In this document: in pieces, positions 54,164 to 63,078 of the stretch
How the letters are laid out: every line of letters begins with the position of its first letter
Numbering within the stretch: position 1 is the stretch's first letter
Assembly: GCF_026341125.1 (NCBI RefSeq)
Contig: NZ_JAPEOR010000001.1
Coordinates: 248,001-312,000 of the forward strand
From: Streptomyces sp. NBC_01142
GTDB taxonomy: Bacteria; Actinomycetota; Actinomycetes; Streptomycetales; Streptomycetaceae
Reading direction: 5' to 3'
Length of the DNA stretch: 64,000 nucleotides
Translations under genes and position numbers: made by a program
Notes under the pieces: generated by a model
Told to the model about the DNA's origin: nothing
Seen by the model: only the letters and a program-made list of their open reading frames with translations
The model's database searches: none

Positions 54164-55921
54164 TCACTCGAGGGGCTCTTTGGAGAGTTCGGGCAGTGTG
54201 AAGTCCAGCCAGTGGCGCAGGCGCTCGTGCCTGGCGGCGTAGACAAGCGATCCGAAGAAGGCCGGGAAGCTGAGGATCGCCATCACCCAGAAGGGAAGAA
54301 TCCATCCCAGCTGCGCCAGGGTGAGGGAGATACCCAGCAACAGGCCCCCGAAGCGGGCAAGGCTCGCCGCGGAGCGGAGGGTGGCAGCGCGCCGGGCGGT
54401 GCCGTCGGGACCGAAGTGGAGCAGCGCGGCGAGCAGGACCGCGAGCGCGAGGCCCAGGAAGCCGCCCCAGACCAGGCCGGGGATGAACATCATCGCCGCA
54501 CCGTCCCGGGGGAGGACGAGCCCGGCGCCGAGCAGCATGGCGGCGAAGCCCCCGATGAAGGCGAACATGATCATTAGTACGGTGGTGAGCTGGCCGCGTA
54601 CCTGGTCGGACAGGGACGCGCCCCCCGCGCGGACCTTCAGGAACACTCCTCCGGAGCAGATCAGCGCTGTCGGCCAGCCGAGGGTCAGTGCGATCGCGGC
54701 TCCGAAGATCCCTCCGCTCTTGCCCCGGCCGCCGTGGGCCGGGAAGAAGCCCTGGATCTTCCAGGCGGCGAGCGCCAACAGGAGTACGACGAGCCAGTAC
54801 GCGGCAATGAGCGCCCAGCCGGCCCCGACCCTTGCCCGCCGGTAGCGGGCCACCGGAGTCTGGAGAAGACCGGCGGCCGGGATCGTGACCAGCAGCCAGC
54901 CGAAGATGAACGCCTCGACACCCCGGTCCTGTTCGGCGATCGCCTCGAACAGCGGGGGCGACGAGGAGAGCCCGAACCATTCGGGCGAGGCGGCCGGCAG
55001 CGAGACGAGTACGGTGCCGATGACGCAGGCCGCGCCGCACGCGGTACGCCGGAAGAGCGTTCCGCGCAGGGTGGGTGGCCCGGCGGGCGTGCTGCGCGAT
55101 ACGCGCCGGGTGCGGCCCTCGGGCGGTGTCGCGCCGTACCGGTAGAGGCGCCCCCAGACGAGTGCCGAAATGCTGAGAGCGGCCAGTACGGCCGCGCCGA
55201 GGAGCCCCGCCAGTACGCCGGGCACAGTCTTCTCGGAGAAGAGGGGCGGCAGGGCGTCCTCTTCGGCAGGATCGTCGGCCGTGCCCGGCTCGGCGGGTGA
55301 ACCTGCGGGCCCCGGCGGGGTCTTGGAGACGTACGAGACCAGCCGGTCGAGTCGCTTCGCCAGGGCGAGTTCCGTCGGGTCGTCCGACTCGGCGATCGAT
55401 GCCGGGACGGCGGAGAGGTGTCCGTCGTCCAGGCGGGCACCGTAGTTGAACAGCTCGATATCGCCCCGGACGGCATCGGCGATCACATAGAGGCCGTCCC
55501 GGCCGAGTGAACGGTGCAGCGACTCGGCGAACAGGGCCTGGTCGCCGCCCGACTCGTCGGCGAAGGACATCGGTACGGCGACCACGTACAGCGGCGCGCG
55601 CAGCCCTTCGACGCGCCGGAGCAGCGCGGAATGCTCAGCCGCGGTGAGGGGCTCGGTCTCCGGGTCCGTGTAGAGAGGCGAGCGCGCGAGCCCCGCGGCG
55701 GAACGCTCGACGCGCGCGGACATGTCGCGTGCCGTCGGTGGTGTGCTGGAGGAACCCGAGGTCTCCCCGAACAGCCAGGACGCGCCCAGGACGATCAGCA
55801 CGGCGGCAAGGGTGGCGGCGACCACAGCAACGACGACGGAGAGTGCCCTGCTCGGCGCCGGGACGGCGGTGGGGCGGGAGCGTGAGGGCCGGGAGCGGCG
55901 GGTGCTCAGTCGGGTACTCAT
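54164..55921 (-). CDS. Large membrane protein with TPM-like extracellular domain
   Basis: A 585-residue protein. A basic N-terminus leads to a membrane helix at about 28-50. The extracellular domain (about 65-185) has the pattern ALLRRVEGLRAPLYVVAVPM and GRDGLYVIADAVRGDIEL. A second helix near 232 and about eight further helices to the C-terminus follow. The extracellular domain is related to that of the upstream gene (55918), with which it overlaps by four bases. Function is unknown; a quality-control role as in TPM-domain proteins is only a guess. Confidence 0.65.
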   Translation of the reverse strand: MSTRLSTRRSRPSRSRPTAVPAPSRALSVVVAVVAATLAAVLIVLGASWLFGETSGSSSTPPTARDMSARVERSAAGLARSPLYTDPETEPLTAAEHSALLRRVEGLRAPLYVVAVPMSFADESGGDQALFAESLHRSLGRDGLYVIADAVRGDIELFNYGARLDDGHLSAVPASIAESDDPTELALAKRLDRLVSYVSKTPPGPAGSPAEPGTADDPAEEDALPPLFSEKTVPGVLAGLLGAAVLAALSISALVWGRLYRYGATPPEGRTRRVSRSTPAGPPTLRGTLFRRTACGAACVIGTVLVSLPAASPEWFGLSSSPPLFEAIAEQDRGVEAFIFGWLLVTIPAAGLLQTPVARYRRARVGAGWALIAAYWLVVLLLALAAWKIQGFFPAHGGRGKSGGIFGAAIALTLGWPTALICSGGVFLKVRAGGASLSDQVRGQLTTVLMIMFAFIGGFAAMLLGAGLVLPRDGAAMMFIPGLVWGGFLGLALAVLLAALLHFGPDGTARRAATLRSAASLARFGGLLLGISLTLAQLGWILPFWVMAILSFPAFFGSLVYAARHERLRHWLDFTLPELSKEPLE

Positions 55922-56742
55922 CGGCGGGTCCTGGTGTCGCCGGCGGCAGGGAGCGTGCTGCGCCAGTGCCGTACGTAGGGGATGAGCACAAGAAGCAGCA
56001 GCGGTACGGCGCCCAGGACGATCCCGACGGTCAGCGTCTGGTTCTCCCGCTGCTCGTAGGTGGTGTTCATCGCCTCCGGCTCGACGTCGCTGTCGATGCC
56101 GTACGTGGCCTCGGCGGCTTCGTAGCGCTCCTTGGCCTTGCCGGAGGTGAGGATCTCGGTGAAGCGCAGGAAGGCGTCCTCGGCGCTCGCGTCGGACGGC
56201 AGCTCATAGCTGGTGGCGAACGCCGCGTCCCGCGCGTCCCGTGTCCGGACGTCGACGCCGTAGGCCTGCGCCTCGGACACCGTGTCGTCGTGGAGGAGGA
56301 CATAGAGGCCGGGTCTGCCGAGGAGTTCGTGGACTGCCTGCAGGAGGGGAGCGTCGCGCTCGTAGTCGACCCGGGGCAGTGCGAGCACAAAGGTCGGCAC
56401 GCCCGTGCGCTGCGCCGTCCTTGCTATGCCGGGTGCCGCTGAGCGCGGCAGTTCACGGGGCATCTGGTCGGAGACGTAGACGGGGTTCTCGCGCAGACGG
56501 TCGGCCAGGTAGCGGGCACCGGCGACGGTCTCCTTGCCGGCAGCGGTAGTTGCAGCGGCAGTGGTGCTGGTAGCGGTGGTGGGGTCGTGGGCGTACGCGG
56601 CGGGGGCGGCGGTCATGAGCAGGGCCACCCCGACGGAAACCAGGGCGCTGCGTATCCAACGCCCCACAGCGGACCGTGCGGTGAGGACCGGCGCCGCGAA
56701 GGCAGTGAATGCGGGAGCAACGGGCAGAAAGCGGCGGTTCAC
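55918..56742 (-). CDS. Secreted/membrane protein paralogous to the 54164 product
   Basis: A 274-residue protein with a signal peptide (ALVSVGVALLMTAAPAAYA, cleaved near residue 50), a Thr/Ala-rich linker, an extracellular domain (TGVPTFVLALPRVDY, HELLGRPGLYVLLHDDTVSE) and one C-terminal helix (LTVGIVLGAVPLLLLVLIPY) with a short cytoplasmic tail. The domain aligns by eye with the next gene's domain (LY-V-hydrophobic strands and G-R-x-G-L-Y-V). The GTG start at 56742 has GGAAG upstream. Both genes sit between two kinase genes. Confidence 0.7.
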   Translation of the reverse strand: MNRRFLPVAPAFTAFAAPVLTARSAVGRWIRSALVSVGVALLMTAAPAAYAHDPTTATSTTAAATTAAGKETVAGARYLADRLRENPVYVSDQMPRELPRSAAPGIARTAQRTGVPTFVLALPRVDYERDAPLLQAVHELLGRPGLYVLLHDDTVSEAQAYGVDVRTRDARDAAFATSYELPSDASAEDAFLRFTEILTSGKAKERYEAAEATYGIDSDVEPEAMNTTYEQRENQTLTVGIVLGAVPLLLLVLIPYVRHWRSTLPAAGDTRTRR

Positions 56743-57002
56743 TGGGCGACTTCCGTTGCGACGAGGGCGGTCCCGAACGAACTGACCGTATCTGTGGGGC
56801 GTTTGGTTTCGCCAGGGCGAATCCCCATCCGGCAGGGGGAAGGAGAGGCGTCTCACCTCCGCTGCCGCCTTGGGCGTGCCGCCGCGGGCGACAGCGCGCC
56901 TCAGGCTCCCACCCAACCCGTTCGTCCTTCCTGCCGCACGAACATCTACTGTGGCGTGCACACAGCAAACACGCGAGCAAACACCGTATGGGGGAGACTT
57001 CG

Positions 57003-59225
57003 ATGGAGCTGCTGGGGCCGGACGATCCGCAGGAGCTGGGGAGTTACCGACTTCTGAGGCTGCTCGGCGCCGGCGGAATGGGCCGGGTGTATCTGGCACG
57101 TTCGCCCGGCGGCCGCACGGTGGCGGTCAAGGTGGTCCGCCCCGATCTCGCGGCGGACGAGGGCTTTCGGCAGCGGTTCCGGCACGAGGTCGACATCGCC
57201 AGGGCCGTATCCGGCCGCTACACCGCGCCCGTGGTCGACTCCGCCCCCGACGCGGCGATTCCCTGGCTCGCCACCGCGTACGTCCTTGGCCCCGACCTGA
57301 CCGATGTGGTGGCCTCCCACGGGGCGCTGCCGGAACGCACCGTGCGCGCGCTCGGCGCGGGCCTGGCCGCGGCGCTCCAGGAGATCCACGCGGCCGGGCT
57401 GATTCACCGCGACCTCAAGCCCTCCAATGTGCTGCTGGCGGCGGACGGCCCGCGCGTCATCGACTTCGGCATCGCGCGTGCGGTCGACGGAAACCGGATG
57501 ACCCAGACGGGAGTCGTCGTCGGTTCGCCGGGCTACATGCCGCCCGAGCAGGCACTGGGCCGGGACGTCGGTACCGCGGGCGATGTCTTCTCGCTCGGCG
57601 CGGTACTGGCCTTCGCGGCCACCGGACGCAATGTCTTCGGCGAGGCCGCCCCGGCCGCGATGCTCTACCAGGTCGTGCACGAGGAGCCCGACCTCAACGG
57701 AACCCCGCGGGGGCTGACAGGCCTGATACGGGCCTGCCTCGCCAAGGACCCGGCCGCGCGGCCCACACCGGCGGAGGTCCTGCAGGCTCTGGCGCCCGCG
57801 GGCACCGGCCAACTCCTGTCCGACTGGCTGCCGTCCGCGGTCGCCTCGACGATCGCCACGCACGCGTCGAGCATCCTCGACCTGGAGACCCCGGCACACG
57901 GCAGCACCCCGATGCCCGCCCAGGGCTTCGGCCCACCCCCGACAGCCCTGGACACCCCGACGCCGGGCATGCCCCTGCCTGGCACGGCCCGGCTCGGCGC
58001 AGCCCCGGCGCCGTCCCGCCGCCGTTTCCTGGGTCTGGCGGCCGGCGGCGTGGCCGGCGTGGCCGTCGCGGGCACAGGAGCGGCCTGGATGCTCACCCGC
58101 GACGGAAAGAAGTCACCGAACAGCAAGGGAAAGCCGGGCAATTCGAGCCGAGGGGGCGCGGCCGGCACGGAAAGCTTCCCGACCCCGCCTCCCGGGACGG
58201 CGCCCCAGGTGCTGTGGCACAAGTCGGTGTCGGTCGACACCGTCAGCGTGGACCAACGCCTGCTGGTCCACAACAACATGCTGGTGATCAGCGGCGATCC
58301 ACTGGTGGCGTACGACGTGAAGACAGGACGTCCGCGCTGGACCCGCAAGGGTGTCGCTCCAGCCGGTTCGCCGCTCCTGTTCGCCGCGGGCAAGCTCTTC
58401 CTCGTCAGCACGGAGCACGACGGCACCGTCATCGGCCTCGACGTGAAGACGGGGAAAGAGGCCTGGCGCAGTCGCCTGAGCGAAGACCTGACCGTCGAGA
58501 GGACCATCGCTGTCGACGACGCAAGGATTTACGTCGTCGCATCCGTCAATGACGGAAAGATCCGGGACAGGCTCACCGCCGTCGCGGCCATCGACCACCG
58601 TACGGGCAAGGTGGCATGGCAGGAGCAGCGCGACGCAGGCACCGACGACTACGACGTCGTGGGCACCGTGGCCGGGAATCGTTTCGTCTACACCGACTCG
58701 AACTTCAACCTCACGGTGCGCGACACCGCCAAGGGCAAGCAGCTCTGGAGTCAGAAGATCGGCGACGACCTGGCGTGGACCCCCGAGGTTCACGCCGGGC
58801 TCGTCCTCGTCCCCGGTGAGACGCTGCGCGCCGTGGACGTGGAAACCGGCAGGCCCAGTTGGACCCTCTCGCCCCGTGGCCGCCGTGGCTTCAAGGAACC
58901 CATGGTCGTCGACGGTGTCCTGTACGCAGCGGACTACGACCAGGGCGTCTGGGCCGTCGACCTCAAGCAGGGCAAGAAGATCTGGCTCTGCGAGGAGCCG
59001 GGCGCGCGAAGGGCCCCGACGGAGTTCGTACGCGTCGGCGACACCCTCTACGGAGCCTCGTACGACGACGCGGGCGGGGTCTTCGCCCTGGACCTCAGGA
59101 CGGGCAAGTCCCGCTGGACGTTCAACGACAACACCGGGAACCTGGAGCAGTGGCACATCGCCGCCTCCGGGAAGCGGCTGCTGGCGACACACGGGGGCGA
59201 GATCTACTCCCTCCCGGCAGTCTGA
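57003..59225 (+). CDS. Ser/Thr protein kinase with extracytoplasmic seven-repeat PQQ-type propeller
   Basis: A 740-residue kinase. The kinase core has LLGAGGMGRVY, Lys 43, HRDLKPSN (about 136-143) and IDFGIA (about 154). A Pro/Thr linker follows to about 335. A membrane segment at about 343-365 is preceded by a twin-arginine motif SRRRFLGLAAGG. The C-terminal part (about 395-740) has seven PQQ-like repeats, each with a D-x-x-T-G-x-x-x-W-type core, e.g. VAYDVKTGRPRW and FALDLRTGKSRW, giving a seven-bladed propeller sensor. GGGGGAG lies before the ATG. It is divergent from the paralogous membrane protein pair. Confidence 0.88.
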   Translation: MELLGPDDPQELGSYRLLRLLGAGGMGRVYLARSPGGRTVAVKVVRPDLAADEGFRQRFRHEVDIARAVSGRYTAPVVDSAPDAAIPWLATAYVLGPDLTDVVASHGALPERTVRALGAGLAAALQEIHAAGLIHRDLKPSNVLLAADGPRVIDFGIARAVDGNRMTQTGVVVGSPGYMPPEQALGRDVGTAGDVFSLGAVLAFAATGRNVFGEAAPAAMLYQVVHEEPDLNGTPRGLTGLIRACLAKDPAARPTPAEVLQALAPAGTGQLLSDWLPSAVASTIATHASSILDLETPAHGSTPMPAQGFGPPPTALDTPTPGMPLPGTARLGAAPAPSRRRFLGLAAGGVAGVAVAGTGAAWMLTRDGKKSPNSKGKPGNSSRGGAAGTESFPTPPPGTAPQVLWHKSVSVDTVSVDQRLLVHNNMLVISGDPLVAYDVKTGRPRWTRKGVAPAGSPLLFAAGKLFLVSTEHDGTVIGLDVKTGKEAWRSRLSEDLTVERTIAVDDARIYVVASVNDGKIRDRLTAVAAIDHRTGKVAWQEQRDAGTDDYDVVGTVAGNRFVYTDSNFNLTVRDTAKGKQLWSQKIGDDLAWTPEVHAGLVLVPGETLRAVDVETGRPSWTLSPRGRRGFKEPMVVDGVLYAADYDQGVWAVDLKQGKKIWLCEEPGARRAPTEFVRVGDTLYGASYDDAGGVFALDLRTGKSRWTFNDNTGNLEQWHIAASGKRLLATHGGEIYSLPAV

Positions 59226-59339
59226 GCGCCCTGCTGCCCGCGCCTCACGAGGCTTCGCGGAGCACCGGGGCCGAGGTCAGCAAGGCCCTGGCGTACGCTG
59301 GATCGGTCCGTCCACAACCCCGCCGAAAGGGACGCCCCG

Positions 59340-60539
59340 GTGACCGAGAAGACCGACCTCCAGTCTGTTCTCGACCGTGCTGCCGCAGGTGGGCGGATCA
59401 CCCCCGAGGAGGCGCTCGACCTCTACCGTTCCGCGCCGCTGCACGCGCTGGGCGAGGCGGCCGACGCCGTACGCAAGCGTCGGTACGCCGGTACGGAGCA
59501 CATCGCGACGTACATCATCGAGCGCAACATCAACTACACCAATGTGTGCGTCACCGCATGCAAGTTCTGCGCCTTCTACGCCGCGCCCAAGGACACCGCC
59601 AAGGGCTGGACGCGTGACCTGGACGACATCCTGCGGCGCTGCGCCGAGACCGTCGAGCTCGGTGGCACGCAGATCATGTTCCAGGGCGGGCACCACCCGG
59701 ACTACGGCGTCGAGTACTACGAGAAGCACTTCTCCGCCATCAAGCAGGCCTACCCGCAGCTGGTGATCCACTCGCTGGGCGCGTCCGAGGTCGAGCACAT
59801 GGCCCGGATCTCCAAGGTCTCCGTCGAGGAGGCGATCCAGCGCATTCACGCCGCCGGTCTCGACTCCTTCGCCGGTGCCGGTGCCGAGCTGCTGCCCGAG
59901 CGGCCCCGCAAGGCCATCGCGCCGCTCAAGGAGTCGGGTGAGCGCTGGCTGGAGATCATGGAGGCCGCGCACCGGCTGGGCGTCGAGTCGACCTCCACGA
60001 TGCTCATGGGCACCGGCGAGACCAACGCCGAGCGCATCGAGCACCTGCGGATGATCCGCGACGTGCAGGACCGCACGGGCGGCTTCCGCGCCTTCATCCC
60101 GTACACCTACCAGCCCGAGAACAACCACCTCAAGGGCCGTACGCAGGCGACGATCTTCGAGTACCTGCGGATGATCGCGGTCGCCCGGCTCTTCATGGAC
60201 AACATCGTGCACATCCAGGGCTCCTGGCTCACCGTGGGCAAGGAGGTCGGCCAGCTGTCGCTGCACTACGGCGCCGACGACCTCGGTTCGATCATGCTCG
60301 AGGAGAACGTCGTCTCCTCGGCCGGCGCGAAGCACCGCTCGAACCGTATGGAGATCATCGATCTGATCCGCAAGTCGGGCCGCGTCCCGGCGCAGCGGAC
60401 GACGACGTACGAGCACATCCTCGTGCACGACGACCCGGCCGACGACCCGGTCGACGAGCGCGTCGTCTCGCACTTCTCCTCCACGGCCATCGAGGGCGGT
60501 ACGGCCCACCCCGAGCTGAAGCTGCTCGCCTCCAACTAG
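59340..60539 (+). CDS. mqnC: Cyclic dehypoxanthinyl futalosine synthase
   Basis: A 399-residue radical SAM enzyme that cyclises dehypoxanthine futalosine in menaquinone synthesis. The cluster motif is NVCVTACKFCAFY (C-x3-C-x2-C) near residue 70. QIMFQGGHHPDYGVEYYE, FAGAGAELLPERPRK and PYTYQPENNHLKG are MqnC signatures and distinguish it from the MqnE paralogue at 37127. It starts at GTG 59340 with GAAAGGG upstream. The next gene starts 17 bases after its stop. Confidence 0.93.
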   Translation: MTEKTDLQSVLDRAAAGGRITPEEALDLYRSAPLHALGEAADAVRKRRYAGTEHIATYIIERNINYTNVCVTACKFCAFYAAPKDTAKGWTRDLDDILRRCAETVELGGTQIMFQGGHHPDYGVEYYEKHFSAIKQAYPQLVIHSLGASEVEHMARISKVSVEEAIQRIHAAGLDSFAGAGAELLPERPRKAIAPLKESGERWLEIMEAAHRLGVESTSTMLMGTGETNAERIEHLRMIRDVQDRTGGFRAFIPYTYQPENNHLKGRTQATIFEYLRMIAVARLFMDNIVHIQGSWLTVGKEVGQLSLHYGADDLGSIMLEENVVSSAGAKHRSNRMEIIDLIRKSGRVPAQRTTTYEHILVHDDPADDPVDERVVSHFSSTAIEGGTAHPELKLLASN

Positions 60540-60556
60540 CGCGGTTCGGGGTCGAG

Positions 60557-61201
60557 TTGCAGACCATTCACGTCGCGGATGACGCCTTCGTGGGCGGCAG
60601 TCCGAGGGTTCACGCCGTCGCCGTGGACGCCGGGCTGATCATCGCGATGGGTACGTACGAGGAGATGGCAGCCGCCCGCCCCCGGGCGCGCGTGCGGCGC
60701 TGGCCCGGGCTGCTGACCCCCGGACTGCGGCACCCGCAGGCCGCCGCGCTGCTGGAGACGGCATACCACCCGGACCCGCGCGAGGCGGACGAGCTCGGCA
60801 CCGAGCCGCTCACCGGCGAGGCACTGGCGGTGCTGGAGCTGGACGACGCCCGGTGGGGCGCGAGCGCGCGGCGCGGGCTGCAGCGGATGCTGAGGCACGG
60901 CGTGACCGCGGTCTGCGGCCCGTTCACCCGGCCCGCGGTGCGGACCGCGGTCACCCGGTCGGGTCTGCACATACGGGAACCGAGAGGCGGCGCCGAGCGG
61001 GAGACGCTCTCGCTGGACCCGTTCACGGGTTTCCCGCTGAACGCCCTGCTCGACGGGCTCCTCACGGTCGGCGGGCCCGCCGACTTCGCGGTCTTCGACG
61101 TCCCGGTCGACGACGTCCCGGCGCGGACGCTGCGGCTGCACGGCGCGGGCAGCTGTGTGGCGACGGTGCTCGGCGGCCGGCTGGTGTACCGGCGCGCGTA
61201 G
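60557..61201 (+). CDS. Imidazolonepropionase-like protein, degenerate amidohydrolase
   Basis: A 214-residue protein starting at TTG 60557 just after mqnC. Its first 50 and last 50 residues look like the composite beta-sandwich domain of amidohydrolases ([42 protein letters not shown]), and [10 protein letters not shown] replaces the usual L-x-P-G-x-x-x-x-H-x-H metal site. The H-x-H and later His/Asp ligands are missing and the barrel is mostly absent, so it is unlikely to be an active hydrolase. Position between mqnC and menG suggests descent from an aminofutalosine-deaminase-like gene or a structural role (inference). Confidence 0.7.
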   Translation: MQTIHVADDAFVGGSPRVHAVAVDAGLIIAMGTYEEMAAARPRARVRRWPGLLTPGLRHPQAAALLETAYHPDPREADELGTEPLTGEALAVLELDDARWGASARRGLQRMLRHGVTAVCGPFTRPAVRTAVTRSGLHIREPRGGAERETLSLDPFTGFPLNALLDGLLTVGGPADFAVFDVPVDDVPARTLRLHGAGSCVATVLGGRLVYRRA

Positions 61202-61338
61202 GACGCCCCGCCGGTGCGACGGGCGCCCTGTGCACCGCGGCCGGTCGGCACCGGACTCCCCTTCCCGCCCGGCCCGACCCGGCCGCCCTGCGCGAACCCC
61301 GACCGAGCCCGAACGAGCCCGACCGGCACAATGGGATC

Positions 61339-62034
61339 GTGACCCGAGCATCCCTGGACAAGCAGCCGCACGAAGTCGCCTCGATGTTCGACGACGTGGC
61401 GGCGAACTACGACCTCACCAACGACGTGCTCTCGCTCGGCCAGGACCGGCGATGGCGCAAGGAGGTCGCGAAGGCGGTGGACGCCCGCCCGGCCCAGAAG
61501 GTGCTCGACCTGGCCGCCGGCACCGGCACCTCCTCGGTGCCGTTCACCACCACCGGCGCGTACGTCGTCCCCTGCGACTTCTCGCTCGGCATGCTGCGCG
61601 AGGGCAAGAAGCACCGGCCGTGGCTGCCGCTCACCGCCGGCGACGCGACGAAGCTGCCGTTCCGCGACGATGTCTTCGACGCCGTGACGATCTCCTTCGG
61701 GCTGCGCAACGTCCAGGACACGAGCGCGGCGCTGCGCGAGCTGTACCGGGTGACCAAGCCGGGCGGGCGGGTCGTGATCTGCGAGTTCTCGCAGCCGACC
61801 TGGGCGCCGTTCCGGACCGTCTACACCGAGTACCTGATGCGCGCGCTGCCTCCCGTGGCGCGGGCGGTCTCCTCCAACCCCGACGCGTACGTCTATCTCG
61901 CCGAGTCGATCCGCTCCTGGCCCGACCAGCCGGCACTCGCCTCCCTGCTCCAGCAGGCGGGCTGGTCCAAGGTCGCCTGGCGCAACCTGTCCGGCGGAAT
62001 CGTCGCGCTGCACCGCGGCACCAAGCCCCGGTAG
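61339..62034 (+). CDS. menG: Demethylmenaquinone methyltransferase
   Basis: A 231-residue class I SAM methyltransferase of the UbiE/MenG family, catalysing the last step of menaquinone synthesis. Motifs are [29 protein letters not shown] (SAM binding), [15 protein letters not shown] and [14 protein letters not shown]. The start is GTG 61339; CACAAT six bases upstream may be the -10 of a leaderless message. It lies six bases before the glutaminase gene. Confidence 0.9.
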   Translation: MTRASLDKQPHEVASMFDDVAANYDLTNDVLSLGQDRRWRKEVAKAVDARPAQKVLDLAAGTGTSSVPFTTTGAYVVPCDFSLGMLREGKKHRPWLPLTAGDATKLPFRDDVFDAVTISFGLRNVQDTSAALRELYRVTKPGGRVVICEFSQPTWAPFRTVYTEYLMRALPPVARAVSSNPDAYVYLAESIRSWPDQPALASLLQQAGWSKVAWRNLSGGIVALHRGTKPR

Positions 62035-62040
62035 GCCTCC

Positions 62041-62952
62041 ATGGACTACCAGGCGGTCCTGGAACGGATCGCGGAGGACATCGCGCCGCGGATCGGCAAC
62101 GGCCGCCCCGCCGAGTACATCCCGGCGCTCGCCTCCGTCGACCCGCACCTCTTCGGCATGGCCATCGCCGACCTCGACGGCAAGGTGTACGGAGTCGGGG
62201 ACTGGCAGCGCCCCTTCTCCACCCAGTCGATCACCAAGGTCTTCACGCTCGCGCTGGCTCTCGCCCAGGGCGGCGACAGCCTCTGGGAGCACGTCGGCCG
62301 TGAGCCCTCCGGCAACCCCTTCAACTCGCTGGTGCAGCTGGAGTACGAGAACGGGATTCCGCGCAATCCCTTCATCAACGCGGGCGCGCTCGTCGTCACC
62401 GACCGTCTGCAGACCCTGACCGGCGACGCGAGCAGCGAACTCCTGGAATTCCTGCGGCAGGAGAGCGGAAACCCGGAGCTGGCCTTCGACCCCGAGGTCG
62501 CCGAGTCCGAGTCCGCCTACGGCAACCGCAACGCCGCCCTGGCCCACTTCATGGCCTCGTACGGCAATATCACCAACCCGGTCCCCACCCTCCTCGACCA
62601 CTACTTCTGGCAGTGCGCGATCGAGATGAGCTGTGCCGACCTGGCGCTGGCGGCCCGCTTCCTGGCCCGCCACGGGCTGCGCGCCGACGACTCCCGGCTG
62701 CTGACCCGCAGCGAGGCCAAGCAGATCAATGCCGTGATGCTCACCTGCGGTACGTACGACGCGGCCGGCGACTTCGCCTACCGGGTCGGACTGCCGGGCA
62801 AGAGCGGTGTGGGCGGCGGGATCGTCGCGGTGGTGCCGGGGCGCTGCACGCTGTGCGTCTGGAGCCCGGGGCTGGACCAGCGCGGCAACTCGGTGGCGGG
62901 CGTCGCGGCGCTGGACCGTTTCACGACGCTGACCGGGCTCTCGGTGTTCTAG
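62041..62952 (+). CDS. glsA: Glutaminase
   Basis: A 303-residue serine-dependent beta-lactamase-fold glutaminase (GlsA), hydrolysing glutamine to glutamate and ammonia. The S-x-x-K motif is FSTQSITKVFTLALA near residue 63, with EYENGIPRNPFINAGA and GNRNAALAHFMASYGN as further family blocks, and the C-terminal PGKSGVGGGIVAVVPG. There is no C-terminal STAS or cNMP domain. It follows menG by six bases and is probably co-transcribed, which looks like a chance grouping. Confidence 0.92.
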   Translation: MDYQAVLERIAEDIAPRIGNGRPAEYIPALASVDPHLFGMAIADLDGKVYGVGDWQRPFSTQSITKVFTLALALAQGGDSLWEHVGREPSGNPFNSLVQLEYENGIPRNPFINAGALVVTDRLQTLTGDASSELLEFLRQESGNPELAFDPEVAESESAYGNRNAALAHFMASYGNITNPVPTLLDHYFWQCAIEMSCADLALAARFLARHGLRADDSRLLTRSEAKQINAVMLTCGTYDAAGDFAYRVGLPGKSGVGGGIVAVVPGRCTLCVWSPGLDQRGNSVAGVAALDRFTTLTGLSVF

Positions 62953-63078
62953 GGGGGGCCGTTCCCGAAGGGCCGGGCGGGGGCCGCGAGTTGACGGGAA
63001 CCGGCGGGCGGGGAAGATGTGTCCGTTGTTACGGCAACCATCTCCCCGTCCCCGCCTTGTCACCTCGGAGTGCTCCCC

